Source of the DNA: Actinomycetota bacterium
Lineage (GTDB): Bacteria > Actinomycetota > Thermoleophilia > Gaiellales > Gaiellaceae
NCBI GenBank assembly: GCA_016870235.1
Contig: VGCB01000163.1
Coordinates: 1 to 6,481, forward strand
DNA length: 6,481 nucleotides
Reading direction: 5' to 3'
Position numbers and translations under genes: made by a program. Below the pieces are notes generated by a model. That model worked only from the letters and a program-made list of their open reading frames with translations. It searched no databases and was not told the origin of the DNA. Positions 5,193 to 6,481 of this stretch are shown here, in pieces (positions within the stretch are counted from its first letter, which is position 1; each line of letters opens with the position of its first letter).

Positions 5193-6160
5193 GAAGGGCT
5201 GTCCGCAGCGCCGCGATCGTCCTCCTCACCGGGCTCGCGACCGCGTACATCCTGTGGAAGATCGACCTCGGCGAGACGGCCGACGCGCTCGCCGCGACGA
5301 GCCCGTGGTGGTTCGCCCTCGCCTGCGCGATCATGGTCCTGACGGCCCTGCCGATGGCGCTCCGCTGGCAGTGGCTGATGAAGGCGCAGGGGATGCCGGA
5401 GCGGTTCTCCTGGCTGACGCGCGCGTACTTCGTCTCGTACACGGCGGGTCAGATCCTGCCGACGGCGATCGGCGGCGACGCCGTGCGGGTCTACGAGACC
5501 GCGAAGCGCCATCCGGGCCGGGTCGCCGACATCACGGCCATCATCCTCCTCGAGCGGGCGCTCGGCGGCGCCGCCACCGTGCTGCTCGGCGCCGTCGGGT
5601 TCGTGCTCGCGCTCGGCCGCTACGACATCGGCCCGTACCTCTGGCTCGAGGGCGCGTTCGTTGCCGGCACGATCGTCCTCTTCGCCCTCTTCTTCTCGCG
5701 CTCGCTCCGGCCGCTGCTCGTCCGCGTCCGTCCGGTGCTCCGTCTCCTCAGGGTCGAGCGGCCGCTGCGCGCCTTCTACGCCGGCGTCCACCACTACCGC
5801 GGCCACCTGCGCCTGCTCGGCGGCGTCTTCTGCTTCACGCTCGCGATCCAGGCGGTACGCGTCCTCGCGATCTGGGCCGCCGCCCGCGCCGTCGACATCC
5901 AGCTCGGGCCGCGGATCTACTACGTGATGGGCCCGCTCTTCTTCCTCGTCCTCCTCGTTCCGTTCACGCTCAACGGGTTCGCCGTCCGCGAGGCGTTCTT
6001 CGTCAGCTTCCTCGGCTCGGTCGGCATCGCTGCCGACCCCGCGTTCGCCGCCGGTGTCCTCTTCTTCCTCGTCACCGTCGTCCTGGCGCTTCCCGGCGGT
6101 GTCGTGCTGCTCCTCGAAGGGGTGCGCGGCGGCCGCCGACCGCGGATCGAGCATGGCTGA
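5189..6160 (+). CDS. Flippase-like integral membrane protein (LPG_synthase_TM / UPF0104 family)
   Basis: This 323-residue polytopic protein has hydrophobic segments near residues 6-23, 40-58, 78-95, 115-141, 150-170, 207-232, 245-262 and 285-309. It carries the signature residues of the lysylphosphatidylglycerol-synthase transmembrane (flippase-like) family: PTAIGGDAVRVYE (91-103), LLERALGG (120-127) and NGFAVREA (262-269). In MprF this module moves aminoacylated lipids across the membrane; stand-alone versions are frequent in glycan clusters and are thought to handle polyprenyl-linked sugars. Here, with ArnC-like and ArnB-like genes close by, it could flip or use an amino-sugar polyprenyl phosphate, by analogy with ArnE/ArnF. 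That is inference. The start at 5189 is firm: every upstream in-frame ATG lies in a repeat unit that stops after six codons, and no other start codon precedes the first helix. The N-terminus MRRAVRSAA partly echoes the repeat peptide MRSAA. The gene ends with an 8-bp overlap with the next gene. Confidence 0.9.
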   Translation: MRRAVRSAAIVLLTGLATAYILWKIDLGETADALAATSPWWFALACAIMVLTALPMALRWQWLMKAQGMPERFSWLTRAYFVSYTAGQILPTAIGGDAVRVYETAKRHPGRVADITAIILLERALGGAATVLLGAVGFVLALGRYDIGPYLWLEGAFVAGTIVLFALFFSRSLRPLLVRVRPVLRLLRVERPLRAFYAGVHHYRGHLRLLGGVFCFTLAIQAVRVLAIWAAARAVDIQLGPRIYYVMGPLFFLVLLVPFTLNGFAVREAFFVSFLGSVGIAADPAFAAGVLFFLVTVVLALPGGVVLLLEGVRGGRRPRIEHG

Positions 6161-6481
6161 GCGCTCCGTGGCGGCGACCGTCGTCACCTACGACGCGATG
6201 CCCTGGGTCGAGCGCTGCCTCGAAAGCCTCGAGGGGACGGAGACGGTCGTCGTCGACCACGGCTCGACCGACGGAACCCTCGACCTCGTCCGCGGGCGCT
6301 TCCCCGCGGTCAGGCTCGTCGAGCAGGAGAACCGCGGGCTCGCAGCCGGCTGGAACCGCGGCCTCGCGGAGACGGCCGCCGAGCTCGTCCTCGTCGTCAA
6401 CTCCGACGCGTGGCTCGTCGGCGACGGGCTCGCGGAGCTCGTCCGCGTCGCGGAACGTCGGCCCGACGCGGGGCTGATCGG
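6153..6481 (+). CDS. Family 2 glycosyltransferase (WcaA/rhamnosyltransferase-like), N-terminal part, cut by window end
   Basis: The 109 complete codons visible form the start of a GT-A fold glycosyltransferase of the COG1216 type, soluble or membrane-associated enzymes that add sugars such as rhamnose to growing cell-envelope glycans. Seen are VAATVVTYDA (6-15), VVDHGSTDGT (33-42), NRGLAAGWNRGL (60-71) and VVNSDAWL (81-88), the last holding the metal-binding Asp85 of the usual NxDA motif. Position 36 is His where VDNGSTDG is typical. There is no N-terminal signal or membrane helix in this part. The ATG at 6153 overlaps the upstream gene by 8 bp, and a weak GGA six bases before it may serve as ribosome site. 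It belongs to the same operon as the amino-sugar genes and probably assembles the same glycan; the acceptor and sugar are unknown. Confidence 0.88.
   Translation, partial: MAERSVAATVVTYDAMPWVERCLESLEGTETVVVDHGSTDGTLDLVRGRFPAVRLVEQENRGLAAGWNRGLAETAAELVLVVNSDAWLVGDGLAELVRVAERRPDAGLI

Noticed and set aside
3613..5442. Long minus-strand open frame (609 codons) containing a periodic LIAQPISSRSRSH repeat
   Set aside because: The periodic peptide is only the antisense reading of the 17-bp array, which has no stops on that strand. The rest is antisense to the aminotransferase and flippase-like genes.

Overview
The window is a very GC-rich stretch from a bacterium, with G or C at almost every third codon position and seven genes all on the + strand. 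Base composition, promoter style and gene content suggest an actinobacterium, possibly a deep-branching one such as Thermoleophilia. That assignment is inference: no rRNA or marker gene is present. Both ends are cut inside genes.

Layout. (1) Positions 1-690 hold the C-terminal membrane half of an MMPL/RND-type transporter. (2) Positions 746-1714 encode an ArnC/GtrB-type polyprenyl-phosphate glycosyltransferase with two C-terminal membrane segments. (3) Positions 1715-1806 are a short gap with two overlapping GC-rich inverted repeats and a promoter-like TAAGCT box. (4) Positions 1807-6481 look like one operon of overlapping or abutting genes: an RmlB-like NDP-sugar 4,6-dehydratase, a stand-alone ATP-grasp ligase, an ArnB-like DegT/DnrJ/EryC1 aminotransferase, a flippase-like (LPG_synthase_TM) membrane protein, and the start of a second GT2 glycosyltransferase.

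How the genes may work together (inference). The dehydratase would make a 4-keto-6-deoxy NDP-sugar and the aminotransferase a 4-amino-4,6-dideoxy sugar. The ATP-grasp enzyme could add an amino acid or other carboxylate to that amine or to another acceptor. The ArnC-like enzyme would load the sugar onto polyprenyl phosphate. The flippase-like protein could help move or use the lipid-linked product, and the last GT2 would build the glycan. This resembles the Arn (aminoarabinose) pathway, with different sugar chemistry and an added ligase.

The most unusual element is a perfectly phased 17-bp tandem array (seven units, 5070-5188). It fills exactly the space between the aminotransferase stop codon and the flippase-like gene's start codon. 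Every unit begins with ATGA and encodes a six-residue mini-ORF (MRSAAR or MRSAAQ, then stop) whose stop overlaps the next unit's start by the four bases ATGA. The result is a chain of seven overlapping mini-ORFs ending on the start codon of the next real gene. A second recurring signal is TA(C/A)GCT placed 7-9 nt before three of the gene starts, which fits promoters of leaderless or near-leaderless transcripts.
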